A stretch of 64,000 nucleotides of DNA, from positions 11,730,501 to 11,794,500 of the forward strand of contig OY755197.1 of NCBI GenBank assembly GCA_963576735.1. The letters run 5' to 3'. The stretch comes from Bedellia somnulentella (lineage: Eukaryota; Arthropoda; Insecta; Lepidoptera; Bedelliidae). Both the position numbers and the translations under genes were made by a program. Position 1 is the first letter of the stretch; each line of letters opens with the position of its first letter. The notes under the pieces are model-generated. The model was not told the DNA's origin, did no database searches, and saw nothing but the letters and a program-made list of their open reading frames with translations. Shown here piece after piece: positions 10,001-25,000 of this stretch.

Positions 10001-13000
10001 ACGAAACATGGCTATATAACTATGATCCCGAATCAAAGCGACAGTCGACTGTATGGTGCTCTGAAGACGAGCCAACTCCAACGAAATGTCGCCGTGCACG
10101 AAGCACACAGAAACAAAAGGTCGCCTCGTTTTTCTGCAAAACGGGTCATATTGCTACTGTTGTGCTAGAGAATGAAAGAACAGTTAACTCCGAATGATAT
10201 GTGACAGTTTGTGCTCCAGCAGTAATATCAGCTTGGTGTGACAAGAGACCGAAGTCAGGAATCCGGTACCTTCTCTGGCACCACGACAATGCAGCGCCGC
10301 ACACGTCTGCCAGAACACTAGACTTTTTCAACTCGAAAAATGTGTCGATTCTTCCTCACCCGCCATATTCCCCTGACCTAGCGCCTTGTAATTTTTACTT
10401 GTTTACAAAAATCAAAGAAAAACTAAAAGGGAAGAGGTTTGGAAGCAAAGAAGATGTGCTGGTTGCCTATAATTTCGAGGTTTCTGAGGTATCTAAAGAA
10501 AAGTGGTCACAGGGTTTTTCCATTTGGTTCAGACGTATGGAAAAGTGTATAGGTGCTCAGGGTGAATACTTTGAAAAGATCGATACTTGTAATAAAGAAT
10601 ATATTTTATAACTTTTGAGTATCTAATTTAATGTTTTTTGACATGAATTCCTCATGTGGGGATTATTACTCATAAATAAAAGATGTTATTAAAGGAAAGA
10701 AAAATTTCGACCCTGGCGGGGTTCGAACCCGCGACCTTCGGGTATACGCCCCCGTCGCTCTGCCAACTTTTATTTTTGAGTATCGCGTTTCTTTTGGCAT
10801 GCCCCTAGTATCGACATATTTTTTCTTACGACATTTTGCCTTGATATTTTGTAAAGCTAAAGTTCTAGTAATAGTAAGGTAAAGTAGTAAACTAATGTAG
10901 ACTTGTTTTGTATATTTCAGAACAACTATAATATTTGCATACGCTGGGGTGCATCGCATGCTAGACAACAGCTGGACTGAGGGCGTACAAGTAAGAAAGC
11001 TGACGAAGCTCATCCTCCACCCGCTAGCGTAAGTATAGCTGTTCTGTAGCAGTCAAATGTGCAGCAAGGACCCCTTTAAGTACTGTTGCTTATCAACTAT
11101 CTTATAATCTTAAAGTACTTAAATTTGCCGTGTAGTGTCGGCTTAGAATAACATTACCCCATTTCTATCCGTGGGTGATCGTAAGAGGCGACTAAGGGTA
11201 TAGGGGATTTTTAACTGATTTTTGGGCGATGTGGTTGGAGACCCGTCACTAAAAACATTTATTATTACCATCTTTTCCCCAATCAACGTCCAAAAGTGGC
11301 TGAGGAATTTCTCATTCCAAAGTTCTGGCTACCCCGTTAAGCGATTTATAGCCGTGAGTCTATGTATGTATGTTAAATTTGAATTTATAAGTGATACATA
11401 CTCAACTCAATCCGCTAGTTCCCATTAGGGTAGGCAGAGACTATTGATCGCCACTTCATACGTACGATCCTGGCAAACATCTTGAGCATCGTCTACTTTC
11501 TTCAATTTTTTTTTTACATTTATTAATACATATATACGCACACTTACGCCAATAGTTCCCATTGGTGTAGGCAGAGACTATCGATCGCCAGTATGTACGA
11601 TCCTGAAAATCGTCCCTAGTTTCGTTGACATCCGTTTATCTTCGCATACATACCACAATCCTGAAAATCGTCTCTAATTTCGTTAACATCCGTTAATCTT
11701 CTCATACATGGCCTTTTATTCTTCATTTTTTGGATGCCTACCTCTTTTAGCACACTCGCTATTTGGTCCAAATGTGTCCTCTATGTAGTGTCGGCTTAGA
11801 ATAGCACTACCCCATGTCTTCCGGTGGGTGTACGTAAGAGGCGACTAACGGTATTGGGGCATTTTAAGGGATTTTCGGGCGATGCGGTTGGAGACCCATC
11901 ACCAACAACCTTTATTTTTACCACCTTTTCCCCACGCAACCCCTTCTAGGGATAGCCGTGAGTATATGTATGTATGTATGTGTGTCCTCTGAGGTCGTCT
12001 TATACTAACTTTACCATTCATATTTCTTTTATTAACATGCTCCTTTAGTCTTCTTGATCAATAGGTGGCAAAGAAATATAGCCTTTATTAGCAACTAGAC
12101 CTGCTAGACATTCAATGAAAATTGATGGATTCATCAAATTCAAATTCAAATTTAATTTTATTTGCTATATAGATACGGTACATTTTATGATACAATTAAA
12201 TAATTTTAGTTTCACATGTCTAACCTTTGCAGGCATGCATATTCATAACATAATTAAAACATTTATACTATTTAAAATTCATTATCTAACGTAACATTAA
12301 TAATTTAATATCACAGTACATTAATGATTAAACAACACTATTAAAAAAATCCTTCCTATCATAAAAGCAGCTTTGAACCAACCACTCTTTCAGTTTATAC
12401 TTTAAACGATTTAATTGACAGCTCTTCAAATCATCTGGGATGTTATTAAAAATTTTAGTGAGCATCACTCGACAACATTTATTTCCCAAACTTGAATATG
12501 AAAATGGCACTTCAATATTGTGCGGATATTTCTACCGTAGTCTACTTCTCTCCTGATATATGCACAAACTTGAAATATTTTGTCGTACATATAAACATGA
12601 TTCATATATATATATGGAAGTTAATGTCATTAGTTTTAATTCTTTAAAATAAGGTCTACATGACTCTTGTGGGTCTATACCATAAATAGCACGTATGCAT
12701 CGCTTTTGTAAAACAAATAGTTTAGGTATGTGAACAGAATTACCCCACACGATTATTCCATACCTCAGGGCCGCTGCAACGTAATCATTAAAACCATTAA
12801 AATCATTTCTTCAGTCGTAAATGTGGGTGCAGTTTACATTGATCTATTTATATATTTAAGAACATAACACAGAATAAAATCAATACAACACAAACATTAA
12901 TATGAACATAGAAAATAGGGCAAGGTAATATTCCTAGGTATATGTCCCTAGCATACACACAATATTATTTAGAATATTTTTAAATTTACACAATTAATTA

Positions 13001-16000
13001 TTATCCTAAAGTGAAAAACAGGAAAATGGCTATAATAAATTTACTAGTTAATATAGAATTAAACATTGCTGGGTAAATCATTCTGAGACTTAATTTGGTA
13101 GCAAAGCAAGAAACCAACCCTGAAAATTGAAAACCGTGAATTAAAAATGTCAAAGTAAGACACCACTTTATCACTTTCTAATATACTCCATCTCTTAGCA
13201 TATTATGTACGTCCTGGTCAATGTCATTGTATGATCGACACATTCTTACAATGGGATTATAATAAGATGTTTTATTTTTATACGTTTGCAATGTAAAAGT
13301 GGCAACTGTCCGACGAGGGTTACGTATTATGTTAAATTTAATAAGCGACAATAATTTTGGACAATCTAGCTGATTATGTACAATTTTATGAAGGTATGTA
13401 GGATCCTAGAATTGCCTACGCATTAGCGTGCGCAATGTGCAAAAAGAGCAAATTGCCGCACGTTGGTACACGGCCTCCACAAACGCCTTGCTGTCGCAAC
13501 GCCACTGAATGGATCGAGAATCAAGTCAGGGGAAAGGGGGTGAATATTTAGGAAGATACTCAAGTGCTTGAATTGGTGTGGCAAGGGAAAGCAAAAAAAA
13601 ATGAATTAAATTTTTGTGTGAGCAAAATGCTCATAGCGCGCCTTGTCACGGGTTAATTCTTAATAACTTTATCAAAAAAGCACTCAAGTTTAAACTTCAA
13701 TGCCAGAATTAACCAAAATAAGACAATTATTTTCGTTCATGTTTGATGCCAAAACTGTTGTAGGTCGTTATCGTGTCCGTGAGAGGTCCTGCCTTTTTTG
13801 ACGTTTATGCTATGACGTTTGTTACTCACTGCCAATCTATGTACTTATATTTATGATTTTCGCAAATAACTACTTCATTTATTTAATTTGTAATTTTCGG
13901 AACAGAGCTAGTATTCCAAGCAATAAACTTGTTGAAACTTGATACTGGAGTTCACTGTCAAATCAAATCAAATCATTTATTGGTTTCAAAAGTAAAAAGG
14001 ACGACTGTAATTGTTAGTTGTTGAGGTGTAACAATGAAACGATGTTCTCTTTAACACAAGTGTATTCGGACTCCTCTCTATATGAGACGACGCAGCGTCT
14101 CCCTCTTATTCAAAAGTATCCGACATTCGTGCATTATTATAAACCCTAACATTCCTCCCCCATAGTACAAAACAACCCTTAACTACAACCCTTTATAATT
14201 AAAGTCTTTTCGTGGTCTTAACACACGACGAAGAGTATCTGTTTCCAATGGTGTAGATCAGGGGTCGGCAACGGGCGGCCCGCGGGCCGCATGCGGCTCG
14301 TAGACTATCTCGGTGCGGCCCGCAAGCCTGGGGTGACTGTGGTGTTATGTATTGTTTCTACCGAAAATAAATATTTACTGTACTTATTCAATTCTTGGCA
14401 ATTTCTTTTGCGTTTATCCGCCGCACGTGCGGCGGCGGGCGGCTCTTTTGAGACAATAGGCGCGGCGGCAGTCTGATTAGATGCAAGTGTGCGGCGGTGA
14501 AAAAATTCAAAGCGACCGGTTTTAGTTAAAATCACAGCCGCGCGCAGCTCTCGCCACATTCGGTTGTGGAAATCCGCCAGAAACTCACGTCTCACGGTTG
14601 CTAGCTACGCGTTTCGTTTCACCTTTCTTCCCTTCGCTGATAGCTTCTCACGCACAACGTATGAGGTAAGTTGTATGCACTCGCGAGCATTTTGTTTTAT
14701 TTTATTTACTGCTTGTTAATGTGAACCTTCAGATTGATGGGTAAATGTTATAAGGACGGGGATAGTAGTTACATAACATGAAGTTAGTTACGAGTGTGTC
14801 ATGTTTTAATTATTATTTGAATGTGGAGTTGTGGAACATATAATTTTTCAACGAATTGAATTTTTTTCATTATTGTTACAGAATAATTATTTTATATAAT
14901 GGATTCAAGAAAAAAGAAGATAGAAGAAGAAAAAAGAGTTTTTTAACGAATTATGGACAGAATTATACTTTTTTATCGAGTTTAAAGGAAAACCGTTATG
15001 CTTGATTTGTCAAAGAGTATTTCTGTAGTAAAGGAATATAACCTGAAGCGACGACACTGAGCACAAAGCAAAATTTGACTGTCTTGAAGGAGAAATACGG
15101 AAAAAGAAAATTTCCACTTTGAAATCGTCATTACAAAATCAACAAAACATATTTAAGGTTGTGGCAGACAACAGCGAATCGAATGTTCGGGCCAGTTACA
15201 GGGTAGCAGAGATTCTTGCAAAAAGTGGATGTCCGTTTACCAAAAGTGAATTAGTAAAAGAGTGTGTCTTAGCTATCGCCGAAGAAATATGCCTAGAGCA
15301 GAAAAAAATGTTTAAAAGTCTTAGTCTCTCTGCAAGAACTTGCACCCGACGTACTGAAGACTTGGGTGCTAATTTGTGTGAACAACTTAGGGATAAGGCG
15401 CAGCCTTTCGACTGCTTCTCTTTAGCGATGGATGAAAGTACGGACGTGTCGGATAGAGCACAGCTACTCATATTTGTAAGTGGCATTGACGAAAACTTTA
15501 CTGTTTACGAAGAGCTTGTGAAAATGTGCAGTTTAAAAGGTACAACTACGGGAGAAGATTTATTTCACCATGTGGAACAAGCTCTGGATTCATTGCAATT
15601 AAGCTGGGAAAAGTTAACAAGTGTCACTACCGATGGAGGCAAGAACATGAGCGGTCAAAACAAAGGTGTTGTTGGGAGAATCATCAGCAAAGTGAAAGAT
15701 TCTGGATCTACTGTGCCATTGATTTTTCACTGTATTGTCCATCAAGAGGCATTGTGCTCCAAAGTTATATCCTGGAAAGAAATAATGGATACTGTAACAT
15801 CCACTGTTAATTTTATAAGAAGAAATGGGCTCACACACCGTCAGTTCCAAAAGTTTTTGGAAGATCTGGAACCTGAACATGGTGACGTGGTTTACTACTG
15901 TAAGTGAGGTGGCTCAGTCGAGGTGCCGTTTTGGAACGGTTTTTTGATTTGAGGAAAGAAATTGGCTACTTCATGGAGATGAAAGGAAAGCCAGTAGAAG

Positions 16001-19000
16001 AGCTTACTAACAAACAGTGGATTATCAATCTTGGTTTTTTGACTGATTTGACTAAGGAACTGAATCAGCTCAACAAACGCTTGCAGGGAAAAAATAAATT
16101 GATTTGCGATATGTAAACAGATGTAAAGTCATTTGAAATGAAACTGAAACTGTTTATCAAGCATATTGATGAAAAAAAGCTTGACCATTTTCCTAATTGC
16201 ATGAAAGCCGTGGAAGAAGCTGGAGATAATTTTGTGTGGCAAAATATTACAATGAGAAACACGACTACAAACTGAGTTTGTAAATCGATTCACCGACTTT
16301 AAAAAGAGCTCCCTTAACATGGAAATATTCCAAAACCCTTTTGCAATTGATATTAGTGAGGTACCAAGCAATTTGCAAATGAACATAGTAGATTTGCAAA
16401 GTAATAGCACACTTAAAACGGCATTTAAGGAAAGCACTGTCTTGATATAGTTCTACGGAGGTTTGAGTTCTGAAAACTTCAAAGATTTGAAAAAGTTTGC
16501 TCAGCAGATAATAACTATGTTTGGTAGTACATATTTGTGTGAGCAGACTTTTTCAATTCTCAACTACCGAAAAAATAAGAATTGTTCGCGGTTAACGGAT
16601 GAACATTTAGACGCGATACTGCGCGTGTCTACTTCTAAAATGAAAGCAGACGTTAAAAAACTTGCAAGTCAAATGCAGCCTCAAAAATCTCACTAGTTCT
16701 TACTTTTATGTTAGTATAGTAGTTCAATTAAAAAATACATAATTGCATGAATATATATGCGTTTTATTTCAAATATTAAAAATACATGCCCGAACATATA
16801 AATATAAGTGCGGCCCGCCCTGATACTCTGGCAACATATGTGGCCCGCCTATAGCATAAGGTTGCCGACCCCTGGTGTAGATTCCACTTCGGTAATAGAA
16901 GAAGAGAAAACGTCCTGTCCCTCCTCAGCCCTTTATTTTTAGTTTTTTGTCCCGAATTACATAATTCATGCTCGGGTATCATCTCACTGATTTCCGTATC
17001 CGCGGGTGGATTCGACTGTAAGACTATAGGAAAAAGATAGTCCTGGAACTCATAGCAGTCGTCCTCCCTCGCAATTTCGTATGTCTCTCTCTCTGCGTTC
17101 TCCTCCGACGTGAGATGTGACACCGGTATATCAACTTTGTCTTCTAACAACTGATGTATATGTTTTTTTAAAACCTTTTCACTATTTAATATTTTTATTA
17201 AATAAGCAGAATTTCCTATTTTCTTATTTGCCACACCATTAGTCCAAAAACTATCATTATTTTTAAAAACCTTAACTAAAACCTTTTGGCCAATAACTCC
17301 ATAATTCCTAACCTGTAAAGACTGAGACTTTCCAACATCATTTGAGAGTGCCACATCGGTTACAGCTGAACTACGGGGTTGCAATAAATCGAGCCTATGT
17401 CTTTCCCAGAAACGGACCTAAAAAATCTAAATGAACTCGCGACTACGGTTCATTTGGGTACGGCCACGGTGTGAGCGGCGCACTGGGGGGCGCGGGTTGC
17501 AGCTGAGCACACACGTCGCAAGTCTCTACTACGCGATCTACGTCTGACGTCAGACCCGGCCACCAGAACCGCGTCCGTGCTTCTGACTTCATTTTCACCT
17601 AGCCCATATGACCTTTCGAAGCTATTTTAAAACAATCTTACGCAACGATAACGGAATAATTAATTTATCGCGACGCATTAAACAATTTCGTTCTACAGCT
17701 AATTCTAACCTACAACCGAAATAAGGTTATACATCTTTTATTAAATTTCTCGTAGGCCATCCACTCAATATATTTTCACATACTTCCGATAATAGCTTAT
17801 CTTGTTTTGTAGCTGCGGCAACGTCGCGTAAAGACACCGGAGGCGCGTCAGATTGCCATGCAAAATTTATATATGTAGCCCGGTCTATATTGCCACAACC
17901 TAACGCCGAGCCCTTGGGAATTTCGCATTTTAAAAGAATCATAGCACGACTCAAAAAATCAGCACTATTATTACTACTACTAACATATTCAATTTTGTAG
18001 TTTTAGTATATATCCCTTACCTGGATTAAAAATCGACAACAAAGGCTTATGATGGGTCCTTAATATAAAAGGGCCTGCCCTACCATACAAATATTGGGGA
18101 TATTTGCGTATGCCAAATATAATTGAAGAATCCTCTTTTTGTAGCTGACTATATTATTTTTCCACTGCACAGAGCGACCGCGAGGCAAACGAAACCGGTT
18201 TTCCTAAACCGTCGCTGTCTATCTGTGACAAGACAGCTCCTAGACCCCATGGAGACGCATCAACCGTTAAGATAATTTTAGCGTCCGGATTAAAATGGGC
18301 TAAAGTTGTGTCGGAAGCCAGAACATTTTTAATATAATTGAAAGTGTCCTCGTGCTGTTTATCCCAGTGCCATTTTGTGTCTTTTTGTAGCAGTTCGTGA
18401 AAAGGAGCTAAAATAGAAGATGCATTTTTAATAATATTTCTATAATAGTTAACTAAACATAAAATAAATTTCAACCCTGAAACATTAGTAAGACGCTTGG
18501 CTTCTATTACAGCCCTTATTTTGCCTGGACATTTATGGAACCCGTTTTTTTCAATTACAAATCCTAAATAAGATATGGAATCTTGATAGAAGAATCATTT
18601 TTCTTCCTTTAAAACTAACCCCACATTTTCTAACAGTTTCAGAACTTCGTGTATTCTAGCTGAATGTTCTTCCCGATTTCTTTCCATTATTAATATGTCA
18701 TCCAGAAATTGCAGGACTCCGGGAACACCATGTAATATTTTTTCCAACTTTTTTTGGAAAATTGCCGGCGCATTGCTAAACCAAACACCAGTCTATTAAA
18801 TCTGAACAAACCTTTATGTGTATTGGTCGTAGTCATGTTTTTCGACGTCTCTGATAAAAGGTACTGATTGCACGCGGCTGAAAGATAAATTTTAGAGAAT
18901 TGTACCCCCCCCATGGAGCTCAGCAAACAATTCATCACTACGCGGTTCAACGGATGGTAACGGATGTTTTTCTATTAATAACTGAGTATTCAGTGTAGCT

Positions 19001-22000
19001 GAGTAGTCAGCGCACAATCGAATACGGCCGTCCGCTCTTATCACTGGAACAATAGGGCTGGCAAACTCACTATAATCTACAGGTTTGATGATACCAATAT
19101 TCACCAGTCTATTTATTTCATCTTTCACTTTTTGTCGCAACGCAAAAGGAACGGTTACCGGTCTAGAGTCTAGACTTTTTGAATATCGGAACAGCATCGG
19201 GTTTCAATCTTAAAACAATTTCCGTATTTTTGCAACAACCTAATTCTTTGGAAAATAATTTTGGATATTTTTGAGAAAATTCAACGCACAAACTATTATA
19301 ATTAATTGAAGTTAATTCCAAATTTAATTTGCTAATCGAATCGCGACCTATCATTTTTTTCCACAAATACATTTAATGTATGAAAAGCATGTTTATACGA
19401 AAGTTGCAACGATATTTCGTACCCCTAAAGTATTTATACGGCTACTTTCTTAACTTTCTAGTATCTTATTACTATCTCTTAATGGAAACTTATGGAACAA
19501 CTTGTAATACAATTTATCAGAAATAGCTGTAACCGCTGAACCTGTATCCACTTCAATTTGTATCACGTGATCCTCCACCAAAACGGACTCCTGCATCGGG
19601 TTCCCGCGAACAAAACGTATATTGAACATAAATTGCTTACCATCATCAGAGTGACACTCTAAATAAGTGATCAGCCTTCGTTTTACTCACACAAACACGT
19701 TTCAAATGTGTTCAAATTTCAAACAACGCATTTGGAACATTTATAGTTTTTGAATTTGCACGAATTGCGTAAATGCCCGGCATACCCGCACACTAAACAT
19801 TTCTTTTCGCCAACGTTCGAAGTGACCTTTGGACGATCAACCGCACTCGCCGCCACCGCCGTTGTTCGAGCTGAGTGCGCTTTAATGACGTGGATCCCCA
19901 CATCTAGCTGTCGCGCCCCCCGCGGGCGCACCGCACACTGTCTGCCAGCTGCACTGCTTTGCTCAGTGACAACTGTTCCATGGACTCGCAAACAGCAGGT
20001 CTCGCTCCGCACCGGCGGCCAACCCCAACGCAAAGCGACCCCTTAGAGTCTCATCCAGAGACGCCGCCAGGGACCCGCAATCCACCGCTAGACCGCGCAC
20101 TCGCACAGCCCACTCCGCCATTGATTCGTCAGCTCGTTGTGTCGCACTGTGAAATCTTAAACGCTCTGCAAATCCACATTTTTTTGAAACAAAATGTGAA
20201 TCAACCAGCACCACCACTTCTTTGTACTTTAACAATCCGATATCCTTGGGAAGAGATAGATTGCGGATGAGTCTGAACATAGATTCCGACAACCCACTTA
20301 ACAAAATGGCTCGTCTTTTCTCGCTGCACTTGTCCGTTACATCGTCAATCTCGTTGGCGAGAAACTACTGCTCCAACCGTCCTTTATATAAACTCTAATC
20401 TTGTGTTTCGTGGTGGAAAACGTTATTAACCCCAACCGACATCTTTGCCATAGTTTTACAATGTAATTCGACTAGATTCGTAGAAACTTAGATTCGACTG
20501 CGCCACTGTTAGTTGTTGAGGTGTAACAATGAAACGATGTTCTCTTTAACACAAGTATATTCAGAGTCCTCTCTATATGAGACGACGCAGCGTCTCCCTC
20601 TAATTCAAAAGCACCCGACATTTGTGCAATATTATAAACCCTAACTCTATGTCTCAGTCTTGAAACCTATCATAGAAGTGCGTCCTCTAAACAAATAAAA
20701 CTTTAACTTTATCTGTATATATTAACACGTATATATCGACTAAAAAATTATTTCAGAATTATAGTAAGAGGACCAACGGCATTGTCATATGCGTCGCCAC
20801 ATGACATATTGCTTGGGAGAACTGATGCTCCGTTTGAATTCACATCAACTGTTAAAGCCATCAATCTACCTCCTGCTGATCTCAAAGTGACGCCAGCCAT
20901 GAGTTCTGACCTAATATTTAGAGGGTGGGGACTTCTAGCAACCAACGGCGATGAACCTGAAGTTCTTCAAGAGATGGTATCACCGGAGGTTCTTACATTT
21001 GAAGGTAAAAAAGAGGATTTTTGACTCAATTTGTTTATCTTTAAATATGTTTGCTTTTATATTAAGGCTAATATAAAAGTGAATCTGATTTTTAAAACAA
21101 GTAAAATAAGACTGAACATTAAATCCATAAATCCCTAAAAGATTTAGCCTCAGAAAGCTACAGAGCATCAGAAGTTCTCAGCCACATTTGGAATTTGATA
21201 GAGGATAAAATGGAAGTAATAAAGTATCGTCGGTAATGGGTTTCCAACCGCATCGCCCAAAAAACAAATTAAATGGAGACCTGTCACCAACAACCTTTAT
21301 TTTTACTTATTTTACAACCTTTTCCCCACTCACATTTCCAAAAGTGGCTGAGGAATTTTCAATTCCTTGGCTCTGGCTACCCTTTCTAGGGATTTATAAC
21401 CGTGGGTATATGTATCTAAGTATATGTATGTTGATTGGTGAGGTGTATCCGAGTGAAACATTTTATTTATTTTGATCACAATGTAAAGGTAAACGATTAA
21501 TAAATGAGTGTTTATATTATATTTAGAATTTTTTAACAAAAAACAATCGGGACAACTTCATAATATTTAATTCACCACCATAGCAACAACTACTGTTGAT
21601 AATGACCCAATGGAAATAAACCTTATATTATCACATCATGCCGAATATCGTTTTGCTTAGACAGTGTACTCACGTGATAGGGGGCAGGCCTATCGCCGTT
21701 TTTTACGAATACACTGTCACATGACTAAGTACAACTCAGCCATGTGGATTTCAGATGTTTTCCCTCACCGTTAGCAACCATGATAAATTAACCACACATA
21801 TGACTTTAGAAAAGACAAATTGGTGTAGGCCCGTCCCAGGATTGGAACTCACGCCCTTCTGTTTTTTGGGCGGGTGTTCTACCCACTGGACTATCATGTC
21901 AAATTAAGAGAGTTATATATTTTTCTATTATTTTGTTAATTATAGGTATACCCGAGGTCGCGGGTTCAATTCGCGCCTGTGTCGAAATTTTTCTTTCCTT

Positions 22001-25000
22001 TATTTATTAGTAATATTTCCCACATGAAGTTTTCATGGACAAAAAAGATTTAAATTATAGGTAACGAGAACGGGCGATAATTATCATAGTTTACTCTTTC
22101 ACATTTTTTTATAAACTGGTCTGATAATTCCGGTTTTTAGTTCTAAAGGGTATTTTCCATCATAAATAGATTTATTTATTAGGTTAGCAAAAACTAAAGA
22201 GATTTCTTTGGAGATAAGTTTCAAATCTATCGGTCGTATTTTATCTACACCAGGTGCTTTGTTGTGGTTTAAGTTGTCGATGATTTTACAGATATCTGTA
22301 GTTTCTGCTTTTATAAAACTCATACTCACCTGGGTTTTTTTCGGTCGTTACTTATGTTTATCAGCGGTGTTTTACAGTTATAACCAATGTTCTTGCAAAA
22401 TTACGCGCAATATCTTTGATTTTAGTATTGTCATTTTTGAATGCATTGATTATAATCGTTTATTATTGTTTCGTCTATTGAGTTTTTTACTCTTCCCGAT
22501 AGTGTATTGAGTATATTCCATAATTGTCTAGGATTCTTATAGTTCAGTTGTATTTCGTTTTTTGGATATAAGTTTTTGGTTTTTCGTATGCATAATATAT
22601 AATTTGCCGTATTGCGAATGCTGTTGTATTTTCCTTTTAATATTTTGTTATTTGGATCATTTGTCCATTCTGTATATAATTGGTCTCTTTGTCTACAATT
22701 TTTCATGACTTTGTTGTTTATCCACAAGTTCTGAACCCCGTTCAGTTTTTTTTTTTCGTAACAGTAATTTATTTTAGTATTTATGTCGTTACATATTTTT
22801 ATAGGACAGCTCTGGGTGATAGTCTCCTGCCAGTTGATATTTTGTAGTAATTTATTTAATTTAGATTTATCGTATATTTGTTTACATGAAGAAGCATCCT
22901 GTATATTGAGCGAGTTGCTCGGACTGATAAGAGCGAGGGCTATTGCTCGGTGGTCGGCTAGTACTACGCCAAGCACTGGGGTTAATGTTTCTTGTTTGTG
23001 CGATCTTCCATAAATGTGATCTATACATGTTTTTGTAATCAAACCTTAACTTATATTAGACATCCCAGGGGCCACAATCTAGTTTATAAGTATAGATTAA
23101 TACCCCTTTGTTATACATTATTATAATTATAAATGTTAAAATAAATAGTTTCAAATTTTTTTTAACCATTAATCTTCTCTATGCGGGTATTAGCAGAGAT
23201 GCCACTAGAAATTCCCAAACTACAGAGCATGCCGTCATATTCATGTTTTATTACCGTTAACATTAGGCCAGATGGGGATTTATAGCTCGTTTATCCTTCG
23301 TCTTTCCTGCTTCTTTTGCTTTATAAACAGCTCTATGTCCTAAAGCCCATACGTGACGATTTTCAAATTACCATCGGTCAAGGGAATACTGTAACCTTAG
23401 GTTGAAAATCGGTTGGCTTCATAGAAATAGATAATTCTTTGAGTTAGTAGTGCGATCGTGATACTTGCCAGCTAGATTCAAATTTTCTTTGGCGTTTTCA
23501 TTTTTGTGTAACTAAATACCTTCTCTTAGTTCTTTTGCCTTCAATTTTTCTTCTTTTTTTGTCATCTGCTTATGGATTTTGTCAAAATTAACCATTGTTA
23601 AGCAAGGTGCGGAGCACTTGTAAGCACTTTTTTCGTGTTTTTTTGTGACACGATTTAGGTTTTCTTTGTAGTCATCGCCAATAATAAGACTTGCATTCTG
23701 TCTATCTTGACAGTACTCTATTTTTGCAATTCTTCATCGTTTAATTCTTGTTCAAGTTATTTGAAGACGGTCTTCACATTGATTTCAGTACAATTTGAAT
23801 TACAATTGATCAAACTGGATTGCAACATATTTAGCAAAACAAAAGAATGCGAACGCAAACTCTATCATTTTGGCGCCAATATATTTTTATTGAATGAAAT
23901 CGTAAAAGGATTTTTTTAGTTTCCAATATTTACAATGTGATATAGGTTGTGAAAAAATCAATTTAATTTTTAATTTAATTATAATGGAGGTCTATGGAGA
24001 AAAAAAATTCATTTTCAGAAATCAGATTTTTTGACCAAGTAGGTTAAAACAATGTTACCGGTACCAAATCGAAGAAGAGAAATTCGTGTATATTTTTCAA
24101 TATAAAAAAACAGAGCTCTGGACACGGAGGCAAAGCAATAAAAATATTGTGATGTGAAAAAAAACATGGGCGTAGCTTCGCTGCATTGGAACAATGATAC
24201 ATTCTGTAAGCGCGTGCGAATTGTGTTTAGAAAAAATTGTTATGTTAGGTTTTGTGATCGAGTGACAAATAGTGTTAGGTCGTTGATTTGTGAATGTACG
24301 GCGGTACGCGACCCCGGCTCCTCAGCTACTGTTATCATTTCTTCCTCCCTCCTTGGTAACAGTATCCTCTCACCTATTCTTCTCCCAATCCTCTCTTTTC
24401 TACAACTACTCCTTGTCCCTTTCCCATAAACTCTCTCCAGTGGCTACAAGTAGATGTAGTACGCGCAACGGCCACACCCCGGTAAGCCGTATCGGCTTAC
24501 GGGTTAAATTTGGTTGAGGGGACTTGAACTGACAAGTTGTATGCGGCTCTTTCCCGCAAAGCGTACAAAGTCTGTTTTGGCAGCAAAGGCAGCTCAACGC
24601 AGATATGCAAACGGGTCTGGCGGAGTTGGCGATTCAGCAAGGCAAGGTGGATGGCCTAGGGCGACGGTAGAGAGCGTAAGTTACCGCCGGCCAGACACAT
24701 CATCCGATTCCTTCTCCAGTCGTAACGATTCTCCGTTCCACTGGTCAGAGAAGAGAAAGGACGAGGGTGTGCGCCTGTGTTTGCGCGAACACTTGCGCAC
24801 CTTAATATATCCTGCGCATTTGACCGCTTCTATATCTGACTCCGATAAAGTTCAAAGCCCCGTGGCGATGGGTTGAAGTAGAGAGGTCTGGCCTGATGCA
24901 AGCCAGGCTTTGTCTGATACCTGCACATGGGCGGTCCTGCGGGTGTGAGTACACGCCGTGGTCGCTTTTATACTGCAAATTGGGGGCGACAGTATGAATT

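Larger units (their letters stand above)
9389..10808 (+). mobile_element. mariner element, inactive
   Basis: The terminal inverted repeats are related to AGGGGCATGCCAA...GATACT and are flanked by TA (9387-9388 and 10809-10810). The interior encodes a mariner transposase in broken frames. A SINE-C copy is nested near its right end (10624-10773), so mariner arrived first. Confidence 0.9.
14012..20646 (-). mobile_element. Gypsy LTR retrotransposon (Gypsy-1), decayed
   Basis: Two ~140-bp LTRs (14012-14151 and 20507-20646) enclose gag, protease, RT, RNase H and integrase remnants on the minus strand. The primer-binding site begins TGGCGCAGTCG and fits the 3' end of tRNA-Ser. A polypurine tract lies beside the 3' LTR. 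A hAT element (14259-16874) sits in the last part of pol. The integrase core is deleted and several frames are broken. I could not find a matching 4-6 bp duplication. Confidence 0.88.

Noticed and set aside
14305..14595. Minus-strand 96-aa frame at the hAT left end
   Set aside because: It lies in the GC-rich subterminal region of the hAT with no family features.
14007..20651. Target-site duplication for Gypsy-1
   Set aside because: The flanking five bases (GTAAT and the bases after 20646) do not match; one side may be rearranged.
23270..23600. Minus-strand lysine-rich retrocopy
   Set aside because: Only short open pieces, no recognisable family, stops throughout; kept as a note, not called as a gene.
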